The notes: generated by a model from the sequence alone, not told the origin. A stretch of DNA of 64,000 nt from Pseudomonadales bacterium (GCA_024234855.1 JACKNN010000005.1:248001-312000), one strand, 5' to 3'; counted from the stretch's first letter, positions 17,069 to 26,302 are shown. Translations and numbers: made by a program.

Positions 17069-17968
17069 TCAGGCATCGTCATAACCCAGACTGCGCAACG
17101 CCCTTTCATCGTCCGACCATCCGGATTTGACCTTCACCCACAGGCGCAACATCACCTTGGAATCGAACAGCAACTCCATGTCCCGGCGCGCGTCGCTGCC
17201 GATGGAGCGCAGGCGCGATCCGCCCTCGCCCACCAGGATTTTCTTCTGCCCGCTGCGCTCCACGAATATCAGTGCGGAGATATGCAGAATCTCGCCATCA
17301 AGCGCGAACTCCTCGATCTCCACGGTGATCGCATAGGGTATTTCCTCACCCAGCTGCCGCATGATTTTTTCACGGACGATTTCCGCCGCGAGGAACCGCT
17401 GGCTGCGATCAGTGATCTGCTCCGCCGGGAAGAAGTAATCCGCCAGCGGCAGGAACTTGAGGATTTCCTGCTCCAGCTCCGCCACATTGTGGCTGCGCAG
17501 GGCCGACACCGGCAGGATGGCCGCAAAGTCCGCCCTGGTGGCCAGTGCCTGCAGATGTGGCAGCAGGCTGGTCTTGTCTGCCAACAGGTCCACCTTGTTG
17601 ACCACCAGCACACAGGGCAGGCCACCCTGCCGGATCTGCTCCAGCACCATGGCATCCTCGTCCGTCCAGGCGGTGCGGTCCACCACGAAGACGACCACGT
17701 CCACGTCGCGGATGGCGGCGCTGGCCGCCCGGTTCATATAACGGTTTATCGCTTTTTCGGCGTCCTTGTGCAGGCCGGGGGTGTCGACAAAGATAATCTG
17801 GTGATCCGCTTCGGTCTTGATCCCCAGCACCCGGTGCCGCGTGGTCTGGGGCTTGCGGGAGGTGATGCTGATCTTCTGGCCCAGCAGGTGATTCAACAGG
17901 GTGGACTTGCCCACGTTGGGCCGTCCGACGATGGCGACATAACCGCAGCGGCGGCTGTCAGCTCCCAT
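17069..17968 (-). CDS. era: GTPase Era
   Basis: Era is an essential GTPase that binds the 3' end of 16S rRNA during small-subunit assembly. The 299-residue protein has G1 GRPNVGKS (15-22), G3 DTPG (about 62-65), G4 NKVD (about 124-127) and a C-terminal KH domain (about 200-285). Start: ATG at 17966-17968, overlapping the rnc stop by 11 bases, the usual rnc-era coupling. The short N-terminal extension (MGADSRRC) is normal. Confidence 0.96.
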   Translation of the reverse strand: MGADSRRCGYVAIVGRPNVGKSTLLNHLLGQKISITSRKPQTTRHRVLGIKTEADHQIIFVDTPGLHKDAEKAINRYMNRAASAAIRDVDVVVFVVDRTAWTDEDAMVLEQIRQGGLPCVLVVNKVDLLADKTSLLPHLQALATRADFAAILPVSALRSHNVAELEQEILKFLPLADYFFPAEQITDRSQRFLAAEIVREKIMRQLGEEIPYAITVEIEEFALDGEILHISALIFVERSGQKKILVGEGGSRLRSIGSDARRDMELLFDSKVMLRLWVKVKSGWSDDERALRSLGYDDA

Positions 17969-18638
17969 GTGCGGCCAGCATCTTCAGCGCATCCCGGGCG
18001 GCGGCCTGCTCGGCCTTGCGCCGGCTTTTACCGCAGCCCTCTACCACCAGCCGTGGCCTGGCGAGGCGACAGGCCACACTGAACTGCTGGTCGTGATCAT
18101 CGCCCGCAACCCCAACCAGCTCATACTCCGGCAGCGGGCTGCCACGGCCCTGCAGGTATTCCTGCAGGCGGGTCTTGGCGTCCTTGTCGGCGTCGCCGGC
18201 GACCAGCTGCTCAAGGCGTACCGCAAACCAGCCCAGCACACTGGCCTGACAGCGCTCAAACCCGGCATCCAGCAGGATCGCACCCGCCAGGGCTTCCAGG
18301 GTGTCGGCCAGGATGGATGAGCGGCGGTAACCACCGCTCTTGCGCTCGCCCGGGCCGAGCAGGAGATACTCCCCCAACTGCAACTCCCGGGCGACTTCCG
18401 CCAGGGTGTCCCCCTTTACCAGGGATGCCCGCATGCGGCTCATATCGCCCTCGCGGGCACGGGGAAACCGCCGGTACAGCGCGTCGGCAATAATGTGATT
18501 GATGATGGAGTCACCGAGAAACTCAAGGCGTTCATTGTTGCGACTGCCGGCACTGCGGTGCGTCAGCGCCATGGTCAGCAATGCGGGGTCGCAGAACCTG
18601 TGACCCAGGGCCTGTTGCAGGGTCTCCCTGGTTGCCAT
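17958..18638 (-). CDS. rnc: Ribonuclease III
   Basis: RNase III cleaves double-stranded RNA in rRNA and mRNA processing. The 226 residues comprise the catalytic domain with the signature NERLEFLGD (35-43) and the second acidic cluster TLEALAGAILLD (about 112-123), then a dsRNA-binding domain (about 153-222) with KSRRKAEQAAA. It lies between the DUF4845 gene (7 bases upstream) and era (overlapping), the standard lepB-DUF4845-rnc-era order. Confidence 0.96.
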   Translation of the reverse strand: MATRETLQQALGHRFCDPALLTMALTHRSAGSRNNERLEFLGDSIINHIIADALYRRFPRAREGDMSRMRASLVKGDTLAEVARELQLGEYLLLGPGERKSGGYRRSSILADTLEALAGAILLDAGFERCQASVLGWFAVRLEQLVAGDADKDAKTRLQEYLQGRGSPLPEYELVGVAGDDHDQQFSVACRLARPRLVVEGCGKSRRKAEQAAARDALKMLAAHGS

Positions 18639-18645
18639 GATTCGC

Positions 18646-19029
18646 CTAGAATTTTTGGTTGCCGGTTTCTATCTTCAGGTCGTCAAATCTCATCACGGCG
18701 TCAATCGAGCCCATGATGGGCACCCGCGCCTCATAGCTGGCATCGATAAAGGTGCGGCCCTCCTTGGTATACACTTCCACGTCCTTGGGCTGCAGGTCGT
18801 AAATCTGGTTGGTATTGAACATAGTGTCGATCCGGCGGCGAATATCGGGAATACTCTGCTCCTCCCGGTTATATTCCTGGGCGATGGTCGTCACGATCTC
18901 GCGAATACTCAGGTATTCGAAATAGTGCGGCACCATGCGAACAGCGCACATGATAAAAAAACCGACCATTGCCGCCACTGTCAGCATGCCCGGAATAGAC
19001 ATTCCCCGTTGATACGAATGCGTTTTCAT
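18646..19029 (-). CDS. DUF4845 membrane protein of unknown function
   Basis: A 127-residue protein with one N-terminal transmembrane helix (about 13-31) preceded by a basic stretch; the rest is predicted periplasmic. It matches DUF4845, which is found almost always between lepB and rnc in gammaproteobacteria. The MSIPGMLTVAAMVGFF start resembles type IV pilin-like or prepilin-like N-termini, but the Gly-Phe prepilin cleavage site is not clear. The function is unknown; conserved position suggests a link to LepB. Confidence 0.85.
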   Translation of the reverse strand: MKTHSYQRGMSIPGMLTVAAMVGFFIMCAVRMVPHYFEYLSIREIVTTIAQEYNREEQSIPDIRRRIDTMFNTNQIYDLQPKDVEVYTKEGRTFIDASYEARVPIMGSIDAVMRFDDLKIETGNQKF

Positions 19030-19056
19030 TGAACCTGCCCTCCGATTGCGCTGTAA

Positions 19057-19896
19057 TTATTCTATCAGGCCAACGCGGCTGAAGCTTGGGAGACTCAGCA
19101 GCGAGTCCCAGTGCATCCACACGGCAAAAGCCTTGCCTACTATATCCTTTTCCGGCACCTGCCCCCAGACCCGGCTGTCACTGCTGTTGTCCCGGTTGTC
19201 CCCCATCATAAAGTAATGCCCGGGCTTGACCAATACGGAAAAATCGTGGGCCGGGCGCGATTCATCGGTCTGTACCAGGTGCCTGGCATCCCCCAGGGTC
19301 TCCAGGCCCAGCCGGTACCGGGAGGCGCCCTCAGGCAGCACCGCCAGCATTTCTTCGGGTATTTCCCTGCCGTTCACGTACAACCGCTTATTGCGGTAGG
19401 CCACGGTATCCCCCGGCAGGCCCACCACCCGCTTGATAAAATAGGTCTCGTTCATGTGCGGCGGGAAAAACACCATGACATCGCCGCGCCTGGGCTCATT
19501 GAGGTCGAACACCTTGGTGCGCAGTACCGGCAGGCGAATACCGTAGGTGTACTTGTTGACCAGGATATAGTCACCGACCTCCAGCGTCGGCACCATGGAT
19601 GAGGACGGGATCTGGAATGGCTCGACCAGGAAGGAGCGCAGCACGAATACCACCAGCAGCACCGGGAAGAACGACTTGGCGTATTCGACCACCACCGGTT
19701 CCCGCGTCGCATCGGCAACACGCGCCTGGTATTTGACCGCCTGGCCACTGCCGGCCTCCTGCCACTGGGGGTACTGGCCCTGCAGCTCGGCCACCACGCG
19801 GCGGCGCCCCGGTGCCAGGAAAATCGCGTCCAGCAACCAGATAAGGCCACTGCCAAATACCAGGATGACGAGAATGAGGGGGAAATCAATATCCAT
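19057..19896 (-). CDS. lepB: Signal peptidase I
   Basis: LepB removes signal peptides from exported preproteins at the periplasmic face of the inner membrane. The 279-residue protein has a hydrophobic helix at about 5-25, a cytoplasmic stretch, a second helix at about 75-92, the catalytic Ser100 (IPSSSMVPT), the catalytic Lys155 (YFIKRVVG) and the GDNRDNSSDSR box. The long upstream open frame is unlikely coding; the ATG at 19894-19896 (MDIDFPLILV) puts the start 11 bases after the lepA stop. DUF4845 follows on the same strand. Confidence 0.95.
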   Translation of the reverse strand: MDIDFPLILVILVFGSGLIWLLDAIFLAPGRRRVVAELQGQYPQWQEAGSGQAVKYQARVADATREPVVVEYAKSFFPVLLVVFVLRSFLVEPFQIPSSSMVPTLEVGDYILVNKYTYGIRLPVLRTKVFDLNEPRRGDVMVFFPPHMNETYFIKRVVGLPGDTVAYRNKRLYVNGREIPEEMLAVLPEGASRYRLGLETLGDARHLVQTDESRPAHDFSVLVKPGHYFMMGDNRDNSSDSRVWGQVPEKDIVGKAFAVWMHWDSLLSLPSFSRVGLIE

Positions 19897-19907
19897 GTTC
19901 TGACCTG

Positions 19908-21710
19908 TCAGCTGTCTACTTTGAGCACGGCGAGGAAGGCCGACTGGGGGATTTCCACCCGGCCCACCTGCTTCATGCGCTTTTTGCCCGCTTTCTGTTT
20001 GTCCAGCAATTTGCGCTTGCGACTGACATCGCCGCCGTAGCATTTGGCGGTGACATTCTTGCGCAGCGCCTTGACTGTCTGGCGCGCCACGATCTTGCCG
20101 CCCACCGCGGACTGGATCGCCACATCGAACATCTGCCGGGGTATGAGCTCTTTCATTTTTTCGGTCAGGACCCGGCCGCGATGCTGGACCTGGTCACGGT
20201 GCACAATCACCGCCAGCGCATCCACACGCTCCCCGTTGATAAGCACATCCAGGCGCGACAACAGGGCGGGCTCGAACCGGTCGAAGCTGTAGTCGAGGGA
20301 GGCATAGCCGCGACTGACCGATTTCAGGCGGTCGAAGAAATCCAGCACCACCTCCGCCATGGGAATGTCGTAGGTCAGCGATACCTGGGCACCGAGAAAC
20401 TGCAGGTCTTTCTGCATGCCGCGCTTATCCACGCACAGGGTGATGACATTGCCCAGGTAGGTGTGAGGCACCAGGATATTACAGCGGGCGATGGGCTCGC
20501 GCATTTCCTCTATATCACCCACATCGGGCAGCTTGGACGGATTATCGACCCGCACCACCTCACCGTTCTTCTTCAAGACCTCGTAGATCACGGTGGGCGC
20601 GGTGGTGATCAGGTCGAGGTCGTACTCCCGCTCCAGCCGCTCCTGCACGATCTCCATGTGCAGCATGCCGAGAAAGCCACAGCGAAAACCGAAGCCGAGG
20701 GCGTCAGAGGTTTCGGGTTCGTAATACAGTGAGGCATCGTTGAGGGTCAGCTTCGCCAGCGCATCGCGGAAATCCTCGTAGTCGTCCGAAGAGATGGTGA
20801 ATATACCGGCGTAGACCTGCGGTTTGACCCGCTGGAACCCGGGCAGGGCCGGGACATTCTCCTGGTGCAGGGCGTGGATCAGGGTATCGCCCACCGGTGC
20901 CCCGTGAATATCCTTGATGCCGGCCACCACGAAGCCCACTTCGCCCGCCTGCAACATATCGCACTCGAGCCGCTTGGGGGTAAATATACCGACCGCATCG
21001 ACCTGGTGACTCTTGCCGATGGTTTTGGCAACGATCTTGTCGCGCTTGCGCAGTCGACCGTTTTTAACCCGCACCAGGGACACCACGCCCAGGTAATTAT
21101 CAAACCAGGAGTCGATTATCAGCGCCTGCAGCGGCGCCTCCCGGTCGCCCTGTGGGGCGGGAATCCGCCGCACCAGCGTTTCCAGCACGTCCTCGATTCC
21201 CAGTCCCGACTTGGCGCTGACCAGGCAGGCGTCCGTGGCATCGATGCCGATAATCTCCTCGATCTCCACCTTGACCCGCTCGGGGTCGGCCTGGGGCAGG
21301 TCCATCTTGTTGAGTATGGGCAGGACTTCCAGCCCCTGCTCTATCGCCGTATAGCAATTGGCGACCGACTGCGCCTCGACACCCTGACCGGCGTCCACCA
21401 CCAGCAGGGCGCCCTCGCAGGCGGCGAGGGAGCGCGACACCTCGTAGGAAAAATCCACGTGACCCGGCGTATCGATAAAGTTCAGCTGGTATACCTGGCC
21501 GTCACGGGAGGTGTAGTCCAGCGTGACGCTCTGGGCCTTGATGGTAATGCCCCGCTCCCGCTCTATGTCCATGGAATCGAGCACCTGCTCGTCCATTTCG
21601 CGGGCGCTCAGGCCACCACAGTGCTGGATAAACCGGTCGGCCAGCGTGGATTTTCCATGGTCGATATGGGCGATAATGGAAAAATTGCGGATGTTGCTAA
21701 GATCACTCAC
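19908..21710 (-). CDS. lepA: Elongation factor 4 (LepA)
   Basis: LepA is a translational GTPase that acts on ribosomes during stress and assembly. The 600-residue length matches the family. G1 AHIDHGKS (14-21), the DTPGHVDF G3 box and NKMD G4 are present, followed by EF-G-like domains II, III and V and the LepA-specific C-terminal domain rich in Lys and Arg (KRKLLDKQKAGKKR). The start is a GTG at 21708-21710. It heads the lepA-lepB-DUF4845-rnc-era-recO-acpS array. Confidence 0.97.
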   Translation of the reverse strand: MSDLSNIRNFSIIAHIDHGKSTLADRFIQHCGGLSAREMDEQVLDSMDIERERGITIKAQSVTLDYTSRDGQVYQLNFIDTPGHVDFSYEVSRSLAACEGALLVVDAGQGVEAQSVANCYTAIEQGLEVLPILNKMDLPQADPERVKVEIEEIIGIDATDACLVSAKSGLGIEDVLETLVRRIPAPQGDREAPLQALIIDSWFDNYLGVVSLVRVKNGRLRKRDKIVAKTIGKSHQVDAVGIFTPKRLECDMLQAGEVGFVVAGIKDIHGAPVGDTLIHALHQENVPALPGFQRVKPQVYAGIFTISSDDYEDFRDALAKLTLNDASLYYEPETSDALGFGFRCGFLGMLHMEIVQERLEREYDLDLITTAPTVIYEVLKKNGEVVRVDNPSKLPDVGDIEEMREPIARCNILVPHTYLGNVITLCVDKRGMQKDLQFLGAQVSLTYDIPMAEVVLDFFDRLKSVSRGYASLDYSFDRFEPALLSRLDVLINGERVDALAVIVHRDQVQHRGRVLTEKMKELIPRQMFDVAIQSAVGGKIVARQTVKALRKNVTAKCYGGDVSRKRKLLDKQKAGKKRMKQVGRVEIPQSAFLAVLKVDS

Positions 21711-21760
21711 TCAACAGGGCTCTATTAGCGCCGGCCGGCACCATGCCCGCGCAGGAATTC

Positions 21761-21792
21761 AAAAAAGGGGGAAGGCGGCCTACCGACCGCCC
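21761..21792 (-). terminator. Possible rho-independent terminator after mucD
   Basis: On the minus strand GGCGG, an eight-base loop and CCGCC form a stem followed, after TTCCCCC, by six T residues. It lies about 80 bases past the mucD stop and just before lepA, and may partly separate the sigma-E operon from the lepA array. Confidence 0.5.
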
Positions 21793-21872
21793 TGAAAAGA
21801 GCGCGATTGTACCCCAACCGGGCTACAACCGCCATGCGCAACGAGACCGCGACAAGCCCGCGCCGCAGGGGA

Positions 21873-23276
21873 TTATTCCCTGAGCTTCAGGCCGATGAAC
21901 AGGGGGGCGCCGCGGCGAATCAGCCGCAGCGGCACCGAGCTGCCGCCGCTGAGCTGCTCCACGGCTGCCTCGTAAGCCTGGGCGGATTTTATCGGGCTGG
22001 AACCGATCAGGGTGATGATGTCACCGGGCACAACACCCGCATCCGCCGCCACCGAGTCGGGCAGCACCTCGCGCACCACCACGCCACCATTGATGCCGAG
22101 GCGCTCCAGGGTTTCCGGCGGCGCTGTTTCCACTACCATGCCCAGGCGGCCACCCTGGCCTGCACCGCCCTGCCCCCCCGCGAGACTGTAGCTATCGTCG
22201 GCCTCGAGGCCGCCGACCTTCACCGTCAGGGATTTGCGCTTGGTGTCGCGCACGATTTCTACCGGAACCACCGTGTCCGGCGCGACCAGGCCGACGACAT
22301 GGGGCAGGTCGGCCGAAGCCGGTATATCGTTGCCGTCAAATGTGATGATGACATCGCCCGCCGCCAGCCCCGCCTTGTCGGCCGGCCCGTCTTCCGCCAC
22401 CTGCACCACCAGCGCACCCCGCGGGCGGTCGAGCCCAAAGGATTCAGCGAGATTCTTGTCCACATCCTGAATGGTCACGCCCAGCCAGCCCCGGGTCACC
22501 CGGCCCTGCGCTTTCAACTGGTCAACGACATTGCGCACGACACCGACCGGAATCGCAAACGACAGGCCGATGGAGCCGCCGCTGCGCGTGAATATCTGCG
22601 AGTTCACCCCGACCACCTCGCCGTCGAGGTTGAACAGGGGCCCACCGGAGTTGCCCGGGTTGATGGCGACATCCGTCTGGATGAAGGGCACGTAATTTTC
22701 ATTGTTCTCGGTCGGCAGGCTGCGCCCCTTGGCGCTGACGATGCCGGCGGTGACCGAGTAGTCCAGGCCAAAGGGCGAACCGATGGCCAGCACCCACTCC
22801 CCCACTTCCAGGTCATCGTCGCTGGCGAGGGTGAGAAAGGGTAGATCCTTCGCCTCCACCCGCAACAGGGCGAGGTCTGAACGCGGATCGGTACCCACCA
22901 CCTCCGCGTCAAATTCGCGGCGATCATTGAGGCGTACCAGTACACTGTCAGCCCCCTCTACCACGTGGTTGTTGGTGACGATGTAACCGTCGGCGGAAAT
23001 AATGAAGCCCGATCCCATGGCCATCTGGTCGTGCGGTGCTGGCGGGCCGCCCCGGTATTCAAAAAAGCGTCGCAGGTACTCGGGCATCTGCTCGGGATCA
23101 GGCTGCCCCTGGCCGCTCCTGGCGGCACTTTGCTGCACCACGATCTTGACCACCGCGGGCGAATTTTCCTGCACGATCTCCCGGAACTCCGGCAGTGCGG
23201 CCGCTGAAACGATGGCCGGCGCCGAATACGCGCAAACCATCACAAACATACACATCAATCGATTTATGGCATTCAT
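21873..23276 (-). CDS. mucD: Periplasmic serine protease MucD (DegP/HtrA family)
   Basis: This is a periplasmic chaperone-protease for misfolded envelope proteins. In Pseudomonas MucD helps keep sigma-E activity low. The 467-residue product has a signal peptide (about 1-26, ending VSAAA-L), a trypsin-like domain with the triad His (TNNHVVEG), Asp (RSDLALLRV) and Ser (NPGNSGGPLF), and two PDZ domains (about 270-360 and 380-465). The start at 23276 (MNAINRLMC) gives a normal signal peptide; the long upstream frame lacks support. It is the last gene of rpoE-rseA-rseB-rseC-mucD, the Pseudomonas-type arrangement. Confidence 0.95.
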   Translation of the reverse strand: MNAINRLMCMFVMVCAYSAPAIVSAAALPEFREIVQENSPAVVKIVVQQSAARSGQGQPDPEQMPEYLRRFFEYRGGPPAPHDQMAMGSGFIISADGYIVTNNHVVEGADSVLVRLNDRREFDAEVVGTDPRSDLALLRVEAKDLPFLTLASDDDLEVGEWVLAIGSPFGLDYSVTAGIVSAKGRSLPTENNENYVPFIQTDVAINPGNSGGPLFNLDGEVVGVNSQIFTRSGGSIGLSFAIPVGVVRNVVDQLKAQGRVTRGWLGVTIQDVDKNLAESFGLDRPRGALVVQVAEDGPADKAGLAAGDVIITFDGNDIPASADLPHVVGLVAPDTVVPVEIVRDTKRKSLTVKVGGLEADDSYSLAGGQGGAGQGGRLGMVVETAPPETLERLGINGGVVVREVLPDSVAADAGVVPGDIITLIGSSPIKSAQAYEAAVEQLSGGSSVPLRLIRRGAPLFIGLKLRE

Positions 23277-23323
23277 TGAATGGATCCAGATGACAAGGGG
23301 TTGAACAAAAATACCGCCCGGGG

Positions 23324-23800
23324 TCAGGCCGGGCGAACAGGCAGGGTGGCTCGCGGCAGTACCTCCAGCAGGGTCGGCTGCATTACCCGGTCCTGGCGAT
23401 GGCGCCACGCGTGTAATCGGACCAGGGCAAAGCCCAGCAGCAGCCCGGCGAGCGCACCACTCACCGCGGCGAGTTCCGCGCTCCCGGGCCACAGGCTGTC
23501 TGCCCCCGCCGCTCCCGCGAGCATACAGAGCAGCGGCAGCATATAAACGATTAGTGAGCCCCGCAGGATAACCTGCTCGGGAATACCGATGCGGACCTGG
23601 TCATCGACAGCGCATCGACCCGCGGCGGTGGCGCCGAACAAGACCCTCACATAGCCGGTGCGACCATCGGCGATGCGGTTGAGCAGACCGTGGCCACAGC
23701 CCTTGCTGGCGGCGCAACTGCCGCAGGTACTCTGGCGAATGGTCTCCACCCACAGCGCATCCGGTTCCAGCGCCACCACCCGGCCGGTCTCGATCAACAT
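23324..23800 (-). CDS. rseC: SoxR-reducing system / sigma-E regulator RseC family protein
   Basis: RseC is a small inner-membrane protein that modulates sigma-E or, in the Rsx/RseC complex, helps reduce SoxR. The 158-residue product has an N-terminal cysteine cluster CGSCAASKGCGHG, possibly an Fe-S or thiol site, then two transmembrane helices (about 80-100 and 105-125) and a basic tail. Start: the ATG at 23798-23800 (MLIETGRVVAL) fits the family; an alternative TTG six codons upstream would overlap rseB. rseB ends one base earlier, so the genes are almost joined. Confidence 0.88.
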   Translation of the reverse strand: MLIETGRVVALEPDALWVETIRQSTCGSCAASKGCGHGLLNRIADGRTGYVRVLFGATAAGRCAVDDQVRIGIPEQVILRGSLIVYMLPLLCMLAGAAGADSLWPGSAELAAVSGALAGLLLGFALVRLHAWRHRQDRVMQPTLLEVLPRATLPVRPA

Positions 23801-23801
23801 A

Positions 23802-24764
23802 TCACTGTGCACCTGCAATCGAATCGGCCACCATCCTGGCGGTATTGAGCGGCACCTCGCCGATCACCGTCACCAGCACGGGCAGACCCGCCAGGTGCAT
23901 GCCGCGGGTATAGGAGGTCGTGCCACCGGTGCGAACCACGCCCTCGCCGGGCGTGATTTCCTCACTCAGCACCTCGATAAAAACGGAAAACACTGCCAGC
24001 CCGTCCGTGTAGGTCCTGCGCTCATCTCCGGCAACCGGCTGGTCCGTGGCGGTAAACCCCTGGGGCAACCAATTCACGGTCCAGGCGGGGCGGACACCGC
24101 CGACCGACAATTCCGGCACACCCGGTTCAGGATGCAGCGCCTTGTGCACCAGATGAGTGCCCGGCTGCGCTGCCGCTGTGGTCGCGCCATAAGAGAGACT
24201 GGCGAACTGGAATTTCTCCAGCACCTTGTCACCGCGACCAACAGTCTGGCTCTTGAGCAGCAGGCCGGTGTCCCGGTCCAGTTGCATGATATAACCGTAG
24301 CGATACATATCCCTGGGCTCGATGCGAATCTGCACGGCCTCACGGCCGGCAACGAGTTCACCGGGAACCACGGCAAAACGGTAATACTCGGCGACCCCGC
24401 AATGACCGGCCTGTAACGCCGCCCCGACCTGCAGCAGCTGGTGCCCGGGGTGAATACATTCCAGCGGGTGATCGACCCGCACAATTTCCGCGCCCTGCCC
24501 CGTCAACTCCGTCAGTCGCTCCGTGGCCAGGCCGTCGACGACGGAATGCGACACCTCCATCGCCTGCATGTCGTCACCGCGCTGGAAGGTGACCACGCCG
24601 TGATAGTCGACCTGATGCAGGCTCCTGGACATCTTGTCGAGCCAGGCCAGCGCTTCGGCGTCCGCCTCCGGGCAGGGCGTTGCCCCGACGCGATCAGCGG
24701 CGATCAAGACCAGCGCCGCCAGCGCAAACCAGAATCCTGTGCGGGGAAAGGTACTAGCGTTCAC
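23802..24764 (-). CDS. rseB: Sigma-E factor regulatory protein RseB (MucB)
   Basis: RseB is the periplasmic partner that binds RseA and shields it from DegS cleavage, sensing lipoprotein or LPS signals. The 320-residue protein has a signal peptide (about 5-27), a large N-terminal LolA-like domain (about 35-205, with DYHGVVTFQRG and MQLDRDTGLLLKSQ) and a small C-terminal domain. The likely start is GTG at 24762-24764 (VNASTFPRTG), because the upstream frame overlaps rseA and has Arg/Pro/Ser-rich shadow composition. It lies 13 bases beyond the rseA stop. Confidence 0.9.
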   Translation of the reverse strand: MNASTFPRTGFWFALAALVLIAADRVGATPCPEADAEALAWLDKMSRSLHQVDYHGVVTFQRGDDMQAMEVSHSVVDGLATERLTELTGQGAEIVRVDHPLECIHPGHQLLQVGAALQAGHCGVAEYYRFAVVPGELVAGREAVQIRIEPRDMYRYGYIMQLDRDTGLLLKSQTVGRGDKVLEKFQFASLSYGATTAAAQPGTHLVHKALHPEPGVPELSVGGVRPAWTVNWLPQGFTATDQPVAGDERRTYTDGLAVFSVFIEVLSEEITPGEGVVRTGGTTSYTRGMHLAGLPVLVTVIGEVPLNTARMVADSIAGAQ

Positions 24765-24777
24765 TGTCAAGCGCTGG

Positions 24778-25371
24778 CTACTCCTGGATGCGCGGTACGC
24801 GGGCAAATGGCACCAGGCCATTGGGTGAGTTGAGCGCGGCCTGCTCGGCGTGCTCCTGCATATACTTCTGCAGGCGCTGGCGCGCCAGTTCCTGGTAGGC
24901 GGTCCGTGTGGCGGGCTGCAGTACCGGCACGCTCTGGGTGCCATAGCTGGCCTGCACCGAGCTGGCGCCCAGGCTGTTTACCATACCGACCGGGGAGACA
25001 CTGCTGGCAACCGCCTGGCCAACGTAATTGTCGGCCCCCAACCGGGCCAGCTGCTGCCCGCCGAACACGACCGTGGCGGCCACCGAGGCCGCTACCGCCA
25101 CACTGGCCAGGGGCCTGAGTAAACGCTGCCTGAGGCCGCCGCCGGTCTTAGCCTGCCCGCCTATGGCCTCACGGACGCGTGCCGACACATCCAGCTGCAG
25201 GTGGCCGGGGGGCTGTCCGCCAAACATCGAGCTGGCCAGGTTGTAGCGCACCCATGCCTGGCGCAGCCCGGGATCGCCGGCAATTTTCGCCAGTACGCGC
25301 TCCACTTCCAGTTCATTGGCCTCGTCGTCGAGCAATGCCGACAGCGATTCTCGCATCATTTCGCTCATCAT
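24778..25371 (-). CDS. rseA: Anti-sigma-E factor RseA (MucA)
   Basis: RseA is a single-pass inner-membrane anti-sigma factor that holds RpoE until proteolysis. The 197 residues have an N-terminal cytoplasmic sigma-binding domain beginning MSEMMRESLSALLDDEANELE, one transmembrane segment (about 86-107) and a periplasmic C-terminal region. The frame starts with two ATGs (25371 and 25368), preceded by AAGGA. The N-terminus fits the MucA/RseA family, which is otherwise poorly conserved. It sits between rpoE and rseB. Confidence 0.88.
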   Translation of the reverse strand: MMSEMMRESLSALLDDEANELEVERVLAKIAGDPGLRQAWVRYNLASSMFGGQPPGHLQLDVSARVREAIGGQAKTGGGLRQRLLRPLASVAVAASVAATVVFGGQQLARLGADNYVGQAVASSVSPVGMVNSLGASSVQASYGTQSVPVLQPATRTAYQELARQRLQKYMQEHAEQAALNSPNGLVPFARVPRIQE

Positions 25372-25452
25372 CGGTTTCCTTCGCGCCCGCGCGCGCTGCT
25401 TGCCACTGCCGTCCGGCCCGGTGAGCCGGCAGGATTCGCACCGGCAGCGGTG

Positions 25453-26037
25453 TTAAAAATTTCCATCCAGTTGCTCCCTGACCTGGCCGTCTATGGCCTC
25501 GCGGGCGCGAAATATCCGCGACCGCACTGTACCTACCGGGCAATCCATTATCTCGGCGATATCCTCGTAACTCAGGCCGTCAAACTCGCGCAGGGTTACC
25601 GCTGTCCGCAAATCCTCCGGCAAGCCCTTGATCGCTCGTTCCACCACCGCCTTCAGTTCCTCCCCAAAGAGGGCATTCTCAGGGCTCTCGATCTCGTGCA
25701 GTGCCGTGCCCCCGTCGTAGTACTCGGCGTCCTCCACGTCCACATCGGAACCGGGTGGTCGGCGCGAGCGGGAGACCAGGTAGTTTTTGGCGGTGTTGAT
25801 GGCGATGCGATAAAGCCAGGTATAGAAGGCGCTCTCACCGCGAAACCCCGGCAGGGCGCGATAGGCCTTGATAAATGCTTCCTGTGCCACATCCTGGACT
25901 TCATCCGCATCGCGAACATACCGACTGATAAGGCCAAAAATCCTGTGCTGGTATTTGAGCACGAGCATATCGAACGCCCGTGAGTCGCCCTTTTGCACCC
26001 TGGCAACCAGCTGCTGGTCCGTCGCTGTGGCAGTCAC
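25453..26037 (-). CDS. rpoE: RNA polymerase sigma-E factor (RpoE/AlgU, ECF family)
   Basis: This is the extracytoplasmic stress sigma factor. The 194-residue protein begins VTATATDQQLVARVQKGD and carries region 2 (KYQHRIFGLISRYV, with DVAQEAFIKAYRAL) and region 4 (LREFDGLSYEDIAEIMDCPVGTV). Two in-frame GTGs compete. The upstream one (26044-26046) lies directly against the AGGGAGGG ribosome-binding site with no spacer, whereas GTG 26035-26037 has normal spacing of about 9 bases, so I chose the second. Overlapping sigma-E-like promoters lie 62-142 bases upstream. nadB diverges from the same intergenic region, the common gammaproteobacterial arrangement. Confidence 0.94.
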   Translation of the reverse strand: MTATATDQQLVARVQKGDSRAFDMLVLKYQHRIFGLISRYVRDADEVQDVAQEAFIKAYRALPGFRGESAFYTWLYRIAINTAKNYLVSRSRRPPGSDVDVEDAEYYDGGTALHEIESPENALFGEELKAVVERAIKGLPEDLRTAVTLREFDGLSYEDIAEIMDCPVGTVRSRIFRAREAIDGQVREQLDGNF

Positions 26038-26098
26038 GCCCTGCACCCCTCCCTAGTCCATGACATCACTGCCGGGCCGACGCTCCGGCTCCTGCCTG

Positions 26099-26126
26099 AA
26101 TAGACAACACATCGCGCGACAAGTTC
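26099..26126 (-). promoter_or_regulatory. Sigma-E-type promoter P1 upstream of rpoE
   Basis: Minus-strand GAACTT (26121-26126) and TCTATT (26099-26104) are separated by 16 bases. This matches the sigma-E consensus (GGAACTT, about 16 bases, TCTGA/TCTAA) closely. It would give a 5' leader of roughly 55 bases to the rpoE start. Confidence 0.65.
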
Positions 26127-26150
26127 GCAGCCGCCGGCAAGGTGCGGGCA

Positions 26151-26179
26151 ATATGAGGCGAAGAAGTGCATAAAGTTCC
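26151..26179 (-). promoter_or_regulatory. Second sigma-E-type promoter P2 upstream of rpoE
   Basis: Minus-strand GGAACTT (26173-26179) is a perfect -35, followed after 16 bases by TCATAT (26151-26156), a weaker -10. It lies 52 bases upstream of P1. Tandem sigma-E-dependent promoters are known for algU in Pseudomonas. Confidence 0.55.
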
Positions 26180-26302
26180 GCAACCGGGTAATTCCTTATT
26201 GGCCGCACGCTCGTATATACTCGCCTGCGGCGATGCGACAAAGTCTAAGTCTTTGACTGGCATCATATAATTCACCTCGCAACGCAGCAAGCAAAGGGCG
26301 CC

